64,000 nucleotides of DNA from Pseudomonadota bacterium (GCA_018261905.1 JAGTRU010000015.1:35915-99914), one strand, 5' to 3'. Shown: positions 7,762 to 18,110, numbered from the stretch's first letter. Made by a program: numbers and translations. Notes: generated by a model not told the origin, from the letters alone.

Positions 7762-9261
7762 TTATTCCGGCGGCAGGCTGCTGCCGGCTGACGTCATCGC
7801 TCGGCTTAACTGCGGGCGGGTGCTGGCCGAGAAGCGCAGGTTGCACTCGGCGATGGCGCTGGCGATTTGCGCTAGTTTGAGCCCGCTTTCGCCTTCCTGG
7901 CGGGCTAGGGCGGCTTCCTCGAGAGCCATGGCCGAAGCCAGTCCGCTGGCGTGCTGCGCCTGGGCAACCTTGAGGCCGGCTTCGTTGAGCTGCCAGCGGA
8001 GCTGGGCTAGTTCGAGCTGGGTTTCGGCATCGCGCAGGGCGGCCTGGTTGCGTCGCCGGTTCTCGTCGATGTCGCGCCGTAACTGTTCCTGACGCAGGCG
8101 GGCGGTTTCCTGTTGGGCCAGTTTTTCGGCAATCCGCGAATCGCGCAGGGCGCCATCGTAAAGGTTGAGATTGAGCTGCAGCCCGAGGTAGGTCTCGCGC
8201 CGGTGGAGATCGCGTCCGGCCTGTTCCAGCGTCTCGTTGTCGCGCCCGATCGCGGTGTATTGTCCGAGCAGGCTGAGGCTCGGCAGACGGCTGGCCTGCT
8301 CGGCCCGGACGGCTTCGGCGGCGGCCAGCAGATTGGCCGTCTCGCGTTGGTATTCGAGGCCGTCGTCGGCCCATTGTGTGGCTGCCGCGAGGTCTTCTGC
8401 CGGATCCGCCGGGAAGTTCGGTAGCAGCGTCGCGGCGTTCGCCTCGTCGAGATCGGCACCGAGCGCCGCGGCGTATTCGAGCAGGCGGGTGTTGCGTTCA
8501 TTGGCGCGCATCCTGGCCTCGCCGCGTTGTTCGGCGAGGCGAAGCCGCTCGGTCTGCAGGGCAAGTTGCGACAGACGCTTTTCGGCGAATTGGCTGGCGG
8601 CGATCTGCGCCCGCTTCTCCGCGACGCCTGCCCGCTGTTCGGCCAGTTCGTCGAGTAAGGTGGCTTGGCGGAGACGGAGATAGGCCAGCGTCACCCGATA
8701 GGCGGTGTCACGTTGTTTGACGGTTTGCTCGATCGTGCTGGCGGCTAGCTGGTGGGCGGATTGTTGCAGCCGCGCCGTGTCGCGCCCACCGTTATAGAGA
8801 TCGTAGCTGAGGCGCACCGCCGGGGCGATCTGGTAACGCGGCACGGTTTTCTTGATATTGGCGTCGAGGGTTACCGGCGGTTGCCCGGGGATCGTTGATG
8901 GAACCGTGACCGTGCTGTTGATACCGAGGTAGCTGTCGTAGTTTTCCGTGTAATCGATATTGGTCAGGACGTCTATGCTCGGCCGGAAACGGGCTTGCGC
9001 CTGGCTCTGGCGGGCATCGGCCTGGACCGTGGCGAGGCGGGCGCTGCGGTTGGCCAGATGATTGTTCAGGGCGTAGAGGATCGCTTCGTCCAGGCTGCGC
9101 GGGTAGCCGGCAGCGCTGGGCGGGGCGGCCGGCGGCGCCAGCGACAGGCTGGTGGCGACCCGCAGTCGGCTCTCGGCGGCCGCAGGCGGCGCTTCGGCGT
9201 GGCCGGGGTTGGCCTGGGCGGCGGCAAGGAGGCAGAGGCCGGCGAACAAGGGTTTATTCAT
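7762..9261 (-). CDS. TolC-family outer membrane efflux protein
   Basis: This 499-residue protein has a signal peptide (to about residue 23) and an outer membrane efflux domain with a repeated architecture. It includes SLDEAILYALNNHLANRSARL near residue 55 and a matching second half, long helical heptad stretches (LAEQRAGVAEKRAQIAASQ) and strand segments rich in aromatic residues. It would form the outer membrane channel and periplasmic tunnel. Its start overlaps the permease stop by 8 bases, making it the last gene of the leftward export operon. Confidence 0.92.
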   Translation of the reverse strand: MNKPLFAGLCLLAAAQANPGHAEAPPAAAESRLRVATSLSLAPPAAPPSAAGYPRSLDEAILYALNNHLANRSARLATVQADARQSQAQARFRPSIDVLTNIDYTENYDSYLGINSTVTVPSTIPGQPPVTLDANIKKTVPRYQIAPAVRLSYDLYNGGRDTARLQQSAHQLAASTIEQTVKQRDTAYRVTLAYLRLRQATLLDELAEQRAGVAEKRAQIAASQFAEKRLSQLALQTERLRLAEQRGEARMRANERNTRLLEYAAALGADLDEANAATLLPNFPADPAEDLAAATQWADDGLEYQRETANLLAAAEAVRAEQASRLPSLSLLGQYTAIGRDNETLEQAGRDLHRRETYLGLQLNLNLYDGALRDSRIAEKLAQQETARLRQEQLRRDIDENRRRNQAALRDAETQLELAQLRWQLNEAGLKVAQAQHASGLASAMALEEAALARQEGESGLKLAQIASAIAECNLRFSASTRPQLSRAMTSAGSSLPPE

Positions 9262-10525
9262 AGCGCAGGGCTTCCACTGGACGCAATTTGGCGGCCCGAT
9301 AGGCCGGGTAGACTCCCGAAATCAGGCCGACGACGAGCGAAACACAAAATCCGATGACGATGAAGGAAAACTCCGGGACCAGCGGGTAATGGGTCCAGGC
9401 GGTAATGGCGACGCTGCTGACGGCGCCCAGCAGCAGCCCGAAAACGCCGCCGAGCAGGCTGATCAGTGTCGCCTCGATGAGGAACTGGCTCATGATTTCG
9501 CCTTCGCCGCCGCCGATTGCCTTGCGCAGCCCGATTTCGCGGGTCCGTTCGATGACCGAGGTGCTCATGATGTTGAGGATGCCGAGGCCGGCAACCAGTA
9601 GCGAAACGGTGGCGGCGACGAGGCCGATGGTGGAGACGATGCCGAGAATGACATCGGCGTTGGCGACGTATTGCTGCATGGTCTCGATGCGGTATTTGAA
9701 AGCGTCCTGGTGGCGCCGCTTGAGGAAGGCGACGATCTGTTCGGCCGCCGCCCTGGCCATTCCCGGGCTGACTGCTTCGCCCTGGATCATGGTGATATCT
9801 TCGGTCCCGAGCATGGTCTGCAGGCGGTTGTAGGGGATCAGGATGCGGCCGTTGGGATCCTGCTGGCCACCGGTCGAATTGATGCTGGCGAGGAAGGAAC
9901 GGTCCTTGTAGGCGAGGACGCCGATAATCTCGAACTTGTCGTCGGCGATGCGGAGTTCCTTGCCAACCGGGTTTTCATCGGCGGCGAAGAGGTCGTTGCG
10001 GACCTGTTCGCCGATCACGGCGACGGCGCGGCGCCGTTCGATGTCCTGGGGATTGAAGCCGCGGCCGACGACCAGCGCATCGTTGTTGATCTCGAGATAG
10101 GCACTGCCGACCCCTTCGACCCCGGCCGAACTGTAGCGGTTGCCGCGGGTCGCGAAGAGCGGGGCGTAGCGGCCGGGCCACAGGATGGGCGTGAATTTGG
10201 CCAGGGCCGGGCAACTGGCCGAGGCTTTCAGGGCGTTGATGTCGTCGTTGCTGATGCCGGTGCCGCCGCGGATGACGCGGCGCGGGTCGTCGACCTTGTA
10301 ATTGCGGTGCACCCAGACCGACTTCAGGCCGAAAGTCTGCAATTCGCTGAAAATGACTTCCTTGCCGCTGCGGTTGACCGTCGCGATCAGGATGACGGCG
10401 GCGATGCCGATGGCGATGCCGGTGGCGCTCAGGGCGGTGCGCAGCTTGTGGTCGGCGAGGCCGAGCAGGGCCTGGCCGAGCAGGTCGAGCCAGAACTGCC
10501 AGAGGGTGTTGCTGGCCGGCTTCAT
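9254..10525 (-). CDS. MacB/FtsX-type ABC transporter permease
   Basis: This 423-residue inner membrane protein has the MacB-like plan: one N-terminal membrane helix (about residues 28-47, ATGIAIGIAAVILIA), a large periplasmic core, then three C-terminal helices with the FtsX motif (ERTREIGLRKAIGGGEGEI before them, then VYPAYRAAKLRPVEALRYE at the end). Unlike MacB itself, the ATPase is a separate gene. It overlaps the ATPase gene as ATGA. It probably works by mechanotransmission with TolC and the fusion protein to export the cluster product. Confidence 0.93.
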   Translation of the reverse strand: MKPASNTLWQFWLDLLGQALLGLADHKLRTALSATGIAIGIAAVILIATVNRSGKEVIFSELQTFGLKSVWVHRNYKVDDPRRVIRGGTGISNDDINALKASASCPALAKFTPILWPGRYAPLFATRGNRYSSAGVEGVGSAYLEINNDALVVGRGFNPQDIERRRAVAVIGEQVRNDLFAADENPVGKELRIADDKFEIIGVLAYKDRSFLASINSTGGQQDPNGRILIPYNRLQTMLGTEDITMIQGEAVSPGMARAAAEQIVAFLKRRHQDAFKYRIETMQQYVANADVILGIVSTIGLVAATVSLLVAGLGILNIMSTSVIERTREIGLRKAIGGGEGEIMSQFLIEATLISLLGGVFGLLLGAVSSVAITAWTHYPLVPEFSFIVIGFCVSLVVGLISGVYPAYRAAKLRPVEALRYE

Positions 10526-11196
10526 TTCCGCAGATCCTCGGCGATCACGCCGTCGCGCAGGCGGATGATGCGTTGGGCGTAGGCGGCGATGTCGTGTTCA
10601 TGGGTGACCATGATGATCAGCTTGCCCTGGGCGTGGAGTTCGGAAAAGATATTCATGATTTCCTCTCCGGCATGCGAATCGAGGCTGCCGGTGGGTTCGT
10701 CGGCAATGATCACGTCGGGGTCGTTGACCAGGGCCCGGGCAATCGCCACCCGTTGCTGCTGGCCGCCCGACAGGCGGGCCGGGGTGTGGCTGCAGCGGTC
10801 GCCGAGGCCGACCCGGTGCAGCGCCTGGCGAGCCCGTTGTTGGCGTTCGGCCAGTGGCAGCCGCCCGTAAATCATCGGCAACTCGACGTTGCGCAAGGCG
10901 CTGAGGCGGGGAATCAGATTGAACTGCTGAAAGACAAAGCCGAATTTGCGATTGCGGATCTTGGCTTGTTCGCTGTTGTTTACGGTATCGACGCGCCGCC
11001 GATCGAGTTCGTAGGTGCCTTTGTCCAGGGTGTCGAGGCAGCCGAGGATATTCATCAGCGTCGATTTTCCCGAGCCCGATGGTCCCATGATGGAAACGAA
11101 TTCGCCGCTCGCAATATGCAGCGAAATGCCGCGCAGCACATGGATCGGCTCGGCGCCGGTGGTGTAGTACTTCTCGGCGCCCTCGAGGCGGATCAT
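10522..11196 (-). CDS. MacB/LolD-type ABC transporter ATP-binding protein
   Basis: This 224-residue ATPase has Walker [10 protein letters not shown] near residue 40, signature [15 protein letters not shown] near residue 142, and Walker [13 protein letters not shown] near residue 160. It is closest to the LolD/MacB/FtsE class. I chose the ATG at 11196, which overlaps the stop of the fusion protein gene as ATGA; a longer upstream frame is shadow of that gene. Confidence 0.94.
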   Translation of the reverse strand: MIRLEGAEKYYTTGAEPIHVLRGISLHIASGEFVSIMGPSGSGKSTLMNILGCLDTLDKGTYELDRRRVDTVNNSEQAKIRNRKFGFVFQQFNLIPRLSALRNVELPMIYGRLPLAERQQRARQALHRVGLGDRCSHTPARLSGGQQQRVAIARALVNDPDVIIADEPTGSLDSHAGEEIMNIFSELHAQGKLIIMVTHEHDIAAYAQRIIRLRDGVIAEDLRK

Positions 11197-12281
11197 GGAC
11201 GGGCCCCGTTGTCGGCTAGGTCGACGGCATCGCCCTCGCGCAGCGCTTTGCCTTCGAGCCGGGCGACGGGCTGCCCGGCCCCGAGGCCGCTGCGGATTTC
11301 GACGAAATGGTCGCCGAACAGGCCGCAATTGATCGGCTGGCTACGCAGGCGTCCGTTGTCGACCAGCCAGACATAGTCCTTGCCGTCCCGGTTGTGCACC
11401 GCTTCGATCGGCAGGCGCAGGGTCGACGCCCGGGAACTGGTCTGGATATTCACATCGACCTGCTGGTTGGGCAGGACTTTCAGTCCGGCCGAACGGGCGC
11501 TGATCCAGACCGCCAGATAATTGGTGTTGCCTTCCTTCTGAATGGCCGGATCGATGCGCAGGATCTGCTCGGCGACCGCCGGCGAACCGTTCACCGACAC
11601 CGCGACCGGCAGGTCGGCGTGGATCAGCCCGGCATCGGCCTGGTCGACCTTGGCGAGGATTTCCAGTGGGCCGGCGGCGCGCAGGCTCATCAGCACTTTG
11701 CCGGCGGCGACGAACTGTCCCTGGCGGACATCGACGGCCGAGATGGTGGCGGCGATCGGGGTGCGCACGGTGTAGTGTTCGAGCTGACTCCGGGCGGCGC
11801 TCAACTCGGCGTTGGCCCGCTCGAGCCGGGCCTGATCGACCCGGAGCTGCGTTTCGGCATTGCGCACCGTGATCTCGGCTTCGCCGCCGGCCTGCCAGAC
11901 GGCGCGCAAGCCGTGCAGGGTGGTTTCGTGCAGCGTCAGTTCCTCGCTGACCATGCGCCGGCTGGCCGCGGCACTGTTCACCCGGGCCACGCTATCGTCG
12001 CTGGCGATGCCAACCAGCAGGGCATTCTTGGCGACCGGGTCGCCGACGGCGACGGCGACCCGGTCGGCGATGCCGGAAACCTGGGCGATCACCGGCACGT
12101 CGTTGGGGCCTTTGGCGGTGCCGGTGATGCGGATGTACGAATCGACCGGGCCGGTATCGACGGCGACCACGCTGACGACCGGGAGTTTGGCGCCATCCCT
12201 GACGACAACGATGAGGCCGGCAGCGACCAGGAGGAGGCCGGTGGCGAACAGCCAGAAACGGTTTTTTTTCATCGATACCAT
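11193..12281 (-). CDS. MacA/HlyD-type periplasmic membrane fusion protein
   Basis: This 362-residue protein has a single N-terminal membrane anchor (FWLFATGLLLVAAGLIVVV, residues 8-26). Then come a barrel-sandwich lipoyl half (VIAQVSGIADRVAVAVGDPV), a coiled-coil hairpin of about 60 residues, the second lipoyl half (TPIAATISAVDVRQGQFVAAG) and beta-barrel domains. It bridges the permease to TolC. An alternative start is the Met at residue 4. It lies 70 bases downstream of the GNAT gene, in the same direction. Confidence 0.92.
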   Translation of the reverse strand: MVSMKKNRFWLFATGLLLVAAGLIVVVRDGAKLPVVSVVAVDTGPVDSYIRITGTAKGPNDVPVIAQVSGIADRVAVAVGDPVAKNALLVGIASDDSVARVNSAAASRRMVSEELTLHETTLHGLRAVWQAGGEAEITVRNAETQLRVDQARLERANAELSAARSQLEHYTVRTPIAATISAVDVRQGQFVAAGKVLMSLRAAGPLEILAKVDQADAGLIHADLPVAVSVNGSPAVAEQILRIDPAIQKEGNTNYLAVWISARSAGLKVLPNQQVDVNIQTSSRASTLRLPIEAVHNRDGKDYVWLVDNGRLRSQPINCGLFGDHFVEIRSGLGAGQPVARLEGKALREGDAVDLADNGARP

Positions 12282-12351
12282 CCGTGGATAACAGGCTTAG
12301 TGACAATTGAAGTGTTGGTCTGCCGCGGCATGAACCCGGTCTGGGGTTTGG

Positions 12352-12960
12352 TCATTTGTCGAGATCCTTGACCAGGCGGGCGAATTCGAAGTTTTCGCCG
12401 GCCAGATCGGTGATCTGCAAGCTTCGCTCAATCCGGAAACCAAGTTTGCGGCGCAGGCCGATCGCCGTCGCGTTGTCGCTTTCGGCTTCGCAGACGAGGC
12501 GCCGACAGCCTTCCCGGCGGGCATTTTGTTCGGCCACGGCGAACAGACGCCGGCCCAGGCCGCGGCCGCGAAACTCGGGATAGAGGGCGCTGTTGCTGGC
12601 GTAGTATTCGCCGCTCTCGATCGCGCCGAGCAGGGGTTCGATTTTCGTCAACTGGCGGTAATGGCGGAGCAGACCGAGCCCCATGTAGCGCGCCAGGAGC
12701 AGCCCGAAGACGGTCCGGCCGGCCGTTTTGGCGGCATGGTTGTAAGTCAGCGTCATGCCGGCCAGGCGACCGTCAAGTTCGATGAATTGCGTGTGCTCGT
12801 AGCTGAAGAAATGTTGGCGGTGGGGAAACAGTCGTTCCATCAGCCGGCCGACCTCCGTTCCGTATACCGCCGGCAGGAAGCGTGGGACGCTGATCAGCAG
12901 CAGGCGGGAAAAATCGGCGGCATCTTCCGGCCGCCCGGGGCGGATGACGATAGTCTCCAT
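12352..12960 (-). CDS. GNAT family N-acyltransferase of the biosynthetic cluster
   Basis: This 202-residue protein has the GNAT acetyl/acyl-CoA motif A as YPEFRGRGLGRRLFAVAEQ near residues 140-158, followed by CEAESDNATAIGLRRKLGF. The ATG at 12960 overlaps the megaenzyme stop as TAATG, so the two are likely translationally coupled. That coupling suggests it modifies or releases the megaenzyme product, for example by acyl transfer to an amine. This is inference from position; the acyl donor is unknown. Confidence 0.85.
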   Translation of the reverse strand: METIVIRPGRPEDAADFSRLLLISVPRFLPAVYGTEVGRLMERLFPHRQHFFSYEHTQFIELDGRLAGMTLTYNHAAKTAGRTVFGLLLARYMGLGLLRHYRQLTKIEPLLGAIESGEYYASNSALYPEFRGRGLGRRLFAVAEQNARREGCRRLVCEAESDNATAIGLRRKLGFRIERSLQITDLAGENFEFARLVKDLDK

Positions 12961-15900
12961 TAGCTCCTCCTGCCCGCCGTGGCGGTCGCCAGCAATTGTT
13001 CGATGCTGGCCGTCGGCATCGCCAGCAAGGCCCGCAACAGCCCTTCGATATCGGCCAGCAGGGCGGCGATGGTGGCTTCCGTGAACCCCTGGCGAGCGTA
13101 GGTCACCCTGATTTCGAGGCTGTCGCCGATATCGACCGAGAAAAGCAACGGATAGTGGCTCAGCTCGTCGAAGTCGGTACTCCAGACCGGCAGGGTTTCG
13201 GAAACCAGTAGCAGGGACGGGTCGATCGGAAAATTCTGGATGGCGACGACGCTCTCGAACAGCGGCTGCCCCGCCGCCAGGCCGCTGCATTCCTGGATCA
13301 GGCGCTGCGGCGTGTGTTCGAAGGCCAGCAGTTCGGTGCACTGGGCCTGCAGGGCCTGGAGCCAGTCGGTGCAGCGGCCGGCGCTATCGATCCGGACGCG
13401 GATCGGCAGGTCGTTGGTAAACATCCCGACCATGTTTTCGATACCCGAGAGCTCCGGCGGTCGCGACGAGAAGGTGGCGCCGAACACGACCTCACGCTGG
13501 CCGCTGTAATGGCCGAGCAAAAGCGCCCAGACGCCCTGCATCAGCGTGCTCGGCGTAAAGCCGTGCTGCCTGGCCAGGTGCCCCAGGCCGCCGCTCGTCT
13601 CGTTGTCCAGTTCCCATGTCGCGCGGCCCGAGCCCTGGCGGTCGGGCAGGGGTTGCCGACTGGCCAGCCGGGTCGGACCGCTGAGTCCGGCCAGACAGCG
13701 TTGCCAGTAGGCCCGGGCCGGGGCGGTGGGCTGTTTGGCTAGCCAGCCCAGATAGTCGCAAAAGGGGCGGGTCGGGGGATATTCGGCGGGGCGTTGGGTG
13801 GTCAGTGCGCCATAGAGAGCGAGAAATTCCTGCAGTAGCAGGGCCAGGGACCAGCCATCGAAAAAGGCATGGTGATAGGTCCACACAAATTGGTAGAGGT
13901 CTGCGCTGTAGCGGATCAGCAGCAGGCGCGACAGCGGCGGCCGGGTCAGCTCGAAAGGGTGCTGACGTTCGGCCAGGCGATAGTGTTCGAGGCGCCCGGC
14001 CCGCTCTTCCTCGGGAATCTCCCGCCAGTCTTCATGCCGCAAGGGGAGCGGCAGTCCGCCATAGACGGCTTGCTGGGTCAGGGCGCCGGATATCTCGACG
14101 GCGGCGCTGCGCAGCACCGGATGGTGCTCGAAGAGCAGGCCGAGGGCCCGTTCCAGGGCCGGGCAGTCGAGTCCGCCAGCCAAGGTGCAGGAGAATTGTT
14201 CGGCGTAGATGCCGGCGCCGGGAGCGGCAACACTTTGCTCCAGCATGTCACGCTGGGCATCGGTCAGCGGGTAGATGTCTTGTAATTCCCAGCCGGCACT
14301 GGCTGCGGCCGCGGTCAATCGGTCGACCTGCCCGGCGTCGAGCGCGGCCAGCGGGAAATCGCCGCGGGTGGCGCCGGCCGGCGCCCGCCTGCAATGCGCC
14401 AGCAGGCGATGGACCTGATCCAGACAGTGGTCGGCCAGTTGGACGACGGTCGTCGTCGGCAGACGGTCCGGGTCGTATTGCCAGATGAGTTCCAGGCCAT
14501 CGTCGCGCCAGTCGGCCGTGATATCGATGGCCGATGTTGTGGGCCCCGTCAGCTCGAGGGAGCGCAGCAGTGTGGCTGGCGTAGCCGGCGGTTCGGTGTA
14601 ATGGAAAGCGATCGGCAACTCCGGGGGCCGAGCCCTCGCCGCGTTGTTGGGCAGGGCATAGCCGAGGCCGCCGGCGGGCACGGCGCGACATTGTTCCTTG
14701 ACCGCTTTGAGCGCCGCACCGTCGTCTTCCGCCGGGCGCTCCAGACAGAGCGGGTAGGGGCTGTGCAGCCAGCCGACCGTGCGCGAGATGTCGAGTTCCG
14801 GGAAAGGATTGTGGCGTCCGTCATGGTCGATGAGCAGGCTCAGGCGATCGACTTCCAGCCAGCCGCAGAGAGTGCGTAGCAGCGCGGTCAGCAGCAGTTC
14901 CTCGGGACGCAGCCGGTAGGCTTTGCGGGTCGCCTTGAGCAGGTTCTCGGTGGCCGCGGCATCGAGGTGGCGCGTCAGGCGCTGGCGCTTCGTGGCGCCG
15001 GCCGGAGCGAGCCGCGGCAGGCGCGGTGCGGCGCTTTCCTGGGTTGGCCAAAAGCCGGCCGCGTCGGCCGTGGCGCCAGGTTCGGGCAGCTCGGCGAGGC
15101 GCTCGGCCCACTGCCGGTAGGCGCTGGTTTTAGCCGGCAGTGTAATGGCCTGGCCGGCCAGCAACTGACGGCAGGCGGTATCCAGATCTTCACCCAGGAG
15201 GCGCCAGGAGGCGGCGTCCAGGACCAGGCGATGGCCGGCCAGCAGCAGTTGTTCGCGGCCCTCGCCGAGTATGAAATGGAGCGCCTTGAGGCGCGGGCCG
15301 TGCGCCGGGTCGAGGCTGGCGCACAAGCGGTGGCGCTCTCTTTCGAGGCTGGCGGCCTGGGCCGCGGCATCAAGTTGGCTGAGGTCGATGGTCGGCAACT
15401 CGAGCGTCGCCGTTTCGACGGGGGCGTGGCTGGCCGGTTGGTTGTCGGCGAAGCGCAGGCGCAAGGCGTCGTGGTGCTCAAGCAGGGCGCGGCAGGCGCT
15501 GGCCAACAAGGCACTGGGCAGCGCCTGGGTGAGTTCGAATCGCAGGGCTGGATGGGACGGGACGTCGCCCCCGGCGGTTGCGGCCAGATAGCTGCGCTGG
15601 GCCGGTGTCAATGGGCAGGGGCCGGTGAGTGGGCCTTGCTCGGCGACAATCGCCGAGGTGAGGCGGGCGACCGCCGCCAGTTCGGCAATGGTGGTGCACT
15701 GGAAAATGTCCTTGGCCGCCAGGTGGATGCCGGACTGGGCGGCGCGGGAAATGATCTGGATGGCGAGAATCGAGTCGCCGCCGAGACTTAAAAAATTGTC
15801 GGAGACGCCGATTTGGTCGACGCCGAGCGCTTCCTTGAATATTTCCACCAGGCGCCGTTCGGTGGCGTTGGCCGCTTCGCTGCGTTCGGGGGCGGCCCGG

Positions 15901-17675
15901 CCGCTGGCCGGAGCGGCGTCACGCCGCCATTCCCAGAGCGCTGAAAACTGCCCGTGCTGAAACATTTCGCGACACAGCAGGCGTTGGATCTTGCCGCTGG
16001 TCGTGCGTGGCAGGGCGCCGGCCTTGACCAGTAACAAGGCGGCGACATCGAAGATCGTGTGCTGCTTGTCGATTTCGCCGCGGATCCGGGCGGCCAGGCC
16101 CTCAACGATCGGCTGGCGAGCGAATTCCACTTCCTGCACGACGACCAGGTCGCAGCCGGCTTCACGCTCGATGGCGAAGGCGGCGCAACTCATCGGCCGG
16201 AAACTGCGGTCGAGGGTCTCGACGGTGGCTTCGATATCCTGCGGATAAACATTGCGCCCGGAAAAAATCATCACTTCCTTGATCCGGCCGGTGATGTACA
16301 ACTCTTCATCGGCCAGGAAGCCGAGATCGCCGGTCCGTAACCAGGGTTCGCCTTCGCCCTCGATACGGGCGCCGAAGGCGGCCGCGGTTTCCGCCGGGCG
16401 GTTGCGGTAGCCCCGAGCCACCGATGGGCCACGGACCCAGATTTCGCCGATTTCCCAGGGGGCGAGGCGGGCCTGGGTGACGGGATCGACGATGGCGACG
16501 TGGTGGTCGGGGAGCTTGCTGCCGACCGAGACCAGTTCGACGAGATCCTCGGGATTGCCCGGGGCGGCCCGGGCAATCCGGTTTTCGCCGAGCGCCGTGC
16601 GTGAGACGAGCAGCGAGCCGGGCATGCCGTCGGCGGCGTAGTTCTTGATATTGGCCGTGACCAGCAGGGTGGATTCGGCCAGGCCGTAACCGGGAGCGAT
16701 GGCCCGGGGATTGAAGCCGCATTCGGCAAAGGCCTTGGCAAAGCGGCGCAGGGTCTGCATGCGGATCGGCTCGGCGCCATTGACCACGATTTCCAGGGCG
16801 CTCAGGTCGATCAACTTTTTCTGCGCGGCATTGATCTTTCGGGTGCACAGCTCGAAGGCAAAATTCGGGGCGCCGGTGACGCGGGCCTTGTATTTGCTCA
16901 AGGCCTTGAGCCAGAGGTAGGGCTGCATCAGGAAAACGAAGGGCGGCATGTGGATGGAATGCGCCCCGGCACACACCGGTCCGATGATGCCGGCGATCAG
17001 TCCAAAGTCGTGATAGGGCGGCAGCCAGCCGACCCCGATGTCGGGCGTTCCCGCCGGGCTCGGCCGATGATGGGCGCGTTTGCCGTAGAAGATGTTGGCC
17101 AGCAGATTTTCGTGCGCCAGCATGACGCCCTTGGGGGCGCCGGTCGAACCCGAGGTGTACTGCAGAAAGGCGATATCCGAGAGGGCGATGGCGGGCGGCT
17201 GCCAATGACCGGTGGCGGCCGGTAGTGTGTCGGTCACCAGCCAGACGAGATCGTCGAAATTAACCTCCGAACCCTGCTCGTAATAACGCACCCGATCCAG
17301 GGTGGTGGCCGAACAGAGCGCGACGTGCGCTTCGGCATCCTCGAGAATCATGCGCAGACGCGATAGGTGGCGGGCGCTGCCGGGCGGAAAGGCCGGTACC
17401 GCAACCCGCCCGGCACAGATGCAGGCAAAGAAGGCGGCGATGTAATCGATTGACGGCGGGTAGAGGAGCAGGACCCGGTCCCCGGGCCGGGATACCGTCT
17501 GCAGGTGGCGGGCGACCTGCTGCGCCCGGTCGGCCAGTTCGCGGTAGGTCACCTGGTCGCTGACGTTTTCACCATCCTGCAGGAAAGTGAAGGCCATTCG
17601 CTCTGCTGTTCCAGACTCTTCCGTGGCACGGTATTCCAGAATCTCGGCCAGATTCAGGTGTTGCAGTTCAAGCAT
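12960..17675 (-). CDS. FAAL-carrier-epimerase-like-condensation megaenzyme
   Basis: This 1571-residue protein has four modules. (1) A fatty-acyl-AMP ligase, residues 1-590: core motif QYTSGSTGAPKGVML, then YGLAESTLLVT, and GKIQRLLCREMF at the end. (2) A carrier protein with phosphopantetheine serine LGGDSILAIQ near residue 635. (3) A condensation-superfamily domain of epimerization type (SWRLLGEDLDT near 820, ISRTVGWLHSPYP, LKAVKEQC..VPAGGLGYAL) whose HHxxxDG is degraded to GHRLVLDA. (4) A full condensation domain with intact HHAFFDG near 1275. There is no amino-acid adenylation domain and no thioesterase. ATG 17675 has GGAG upstream; a TTG at 17690 is in frame. Confidence 0.9.
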   Translation of the reverse strand: MLELQHLNLAEILEYRATEESGTAERMAFTFLQDGENVSDQVTYRELADRAQQVARHLQTVSRPGDRVLLLYPPSIDYIAAFFACICAGRVAVPAFPPGSARHLSRLRMILEDAEAHVALCSATTLDRVRYYEQGSEVNFDDLVWLVTDTLPAATGHWQPPAIALSDIAFLQYTSGSTGAPKGVMLAHENLLANIFYGKRAHHRPSPAGTPDIGVGWLPPYHDFGLIAGIIGPVCAGAHSIHMPPFVFLMQPYLWLKALSKYKARVTGAPNFAFELCTRKINAAQKKLIDLSALEIVVNGAEPIRMQTLRRFAKAFAECGFNPRAIAPGYGLAESTLLVTANIKNYAADGMPGSLLVSRTALGENRIARAAPGNPEDLVELVSVGSKLPDHHVAIVDPVTQARLAPWEIGEIWVRGPSVARGYRNRPAETAAAFGARIEGEGEPWLRTGDLGFLADEELYITGRIKEVMIFSGRNVYPQDIEATVETLDRSFRPMSCAAFAIEREAGCDLVVVQEVEFARQPIVEGLAARIRGEIDKQHTIFDVAALLLVKAGALPRTTSGKIQRLLCREMFQHGQFSALWEWRRDAAPASGRAAPERSEAANATERRLVEIFKEALGVDQIGVSDNFLSLGGDSILAIQIISRAAQSGIHLAAKDIFQCTTIAELAAVARLTSAIVAEQGPLTGPCPLTPAQRSYLAATAGGDVPSHPALRFELTQALPSALLASACRALLEHHDALRLRFADNQPASHAPVETATLELPTIDLSQLDAAAQAASLERERHRLCASLDPAHGPRLKALHFILGEGREQLLLAGHRLVLDAASWRLLGEDLDTACRQLLAGQAITLPAKTSAYRQWAERLAELPEPGATADAAGFWPTQESAAPRLPRLAPAGATKRQRLTRHLDAAATENLLKATRKAYRLRPEELLLTALLRTLCGWLEVDRLSLLIDHDGRHNPFPELDISRTVGWLHSPYPLCLERPAEDDGAALKAVKEQCRAVPAGGLGYALPNNAARARPPELPIAFHYTEPPATPATLLRSLELTGPTTSAIDITADWRDDGLELIWQYDPDRLPTTTVVQLADHCLDQVHRLLAHCRRAPAGATRGDFPLAALDAGQVDRLTAAAASAGWELQDIYPLTDAQRDMLEQSVAAPGAGIYAEQFSCTLAGGLDCPALERALGLLFEHHPVLRSAAVEISGALTQQAVYGGLPLPLRHEDWREIPEEERAGRLEHYRLAERQHPFELTRPPLSRLLLIRYSADLYQFVWTYHHAFFDGWSLALLLQEFLALYGALTTQRPAEYPPTRPFCDYLGWLAKQPTAPARAYWQRCLAGLSGPTRLASRQPLPDRQGSGRATWELDNETSGGLGHLARQHGFTPSTLMQGVWALLLGHYSGQREVVFGATFSSRPPELSGIENMVGMFTNDLPIRVRIDSAGRCTDWLQALQAQCTELLAFEHTPQRLIQECSGLAAGQPLFESVVAIQNFPIDPSLLLVSETLPVWSTDFDELSHYPLLFSVDIGDSLEIRVTYARQGFTEATIAALLADIEGLLRALLAMPTASIEQLLATATAGRRS

Positions 17676-18110
17676 GCAATAGCTCTCCAACGCGATCGGT
17701 TCCTCGCTCCGCTCGGTTGGCGGGGAGGGTTGAAACTCTGCGTTGGGGCTTGGGTCTGGCTACTTGCCGGCTCGTGCGGAGAAGACTGGGTAAAACCTAG
17801 AACCCCCATCAAATTTCCGCTTTAAGCTCTTGTAATGCATATGGTCTTGTGTGATTATAACACCGGTATATCCAATAAGAATAATTGCGGCAGGTGGTTG
17901 AAAGGTTTTTTCTGCAGTCGTGACCGTGCAGGGGCGGATGCAGATGTTCGAAATTCGCGGTTTTTCGGCAAATCGCAGCCCGTCGGCTGTTTTGTCATGC
18001 GGATTCGGCCTTTCGGCGCTACCGGCCGCTCGCTGGCTCCCCCAATATTTTTTGCGTTCGCTGCGTGCAGCTTTGGTGCTCATCGTTTTTTCTAGGGGGA
18101 AGTAACTGTC
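17676..18110. other. Divergent intergenic region of the biosynthetic cluster
   Basis: This 435-base gap separates the megaenzyme (left) from the ACP gene (right) and should hold both promoters and any shared operator. The stretch 17815-17900 is AT-rich, in contrast to its surroundings, and is the likeliest promoter zone. I could not assign specific -35/-10 boxes. A GGGGGAAG ribosome site precedes the ACP start. Confidence 0.5.
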
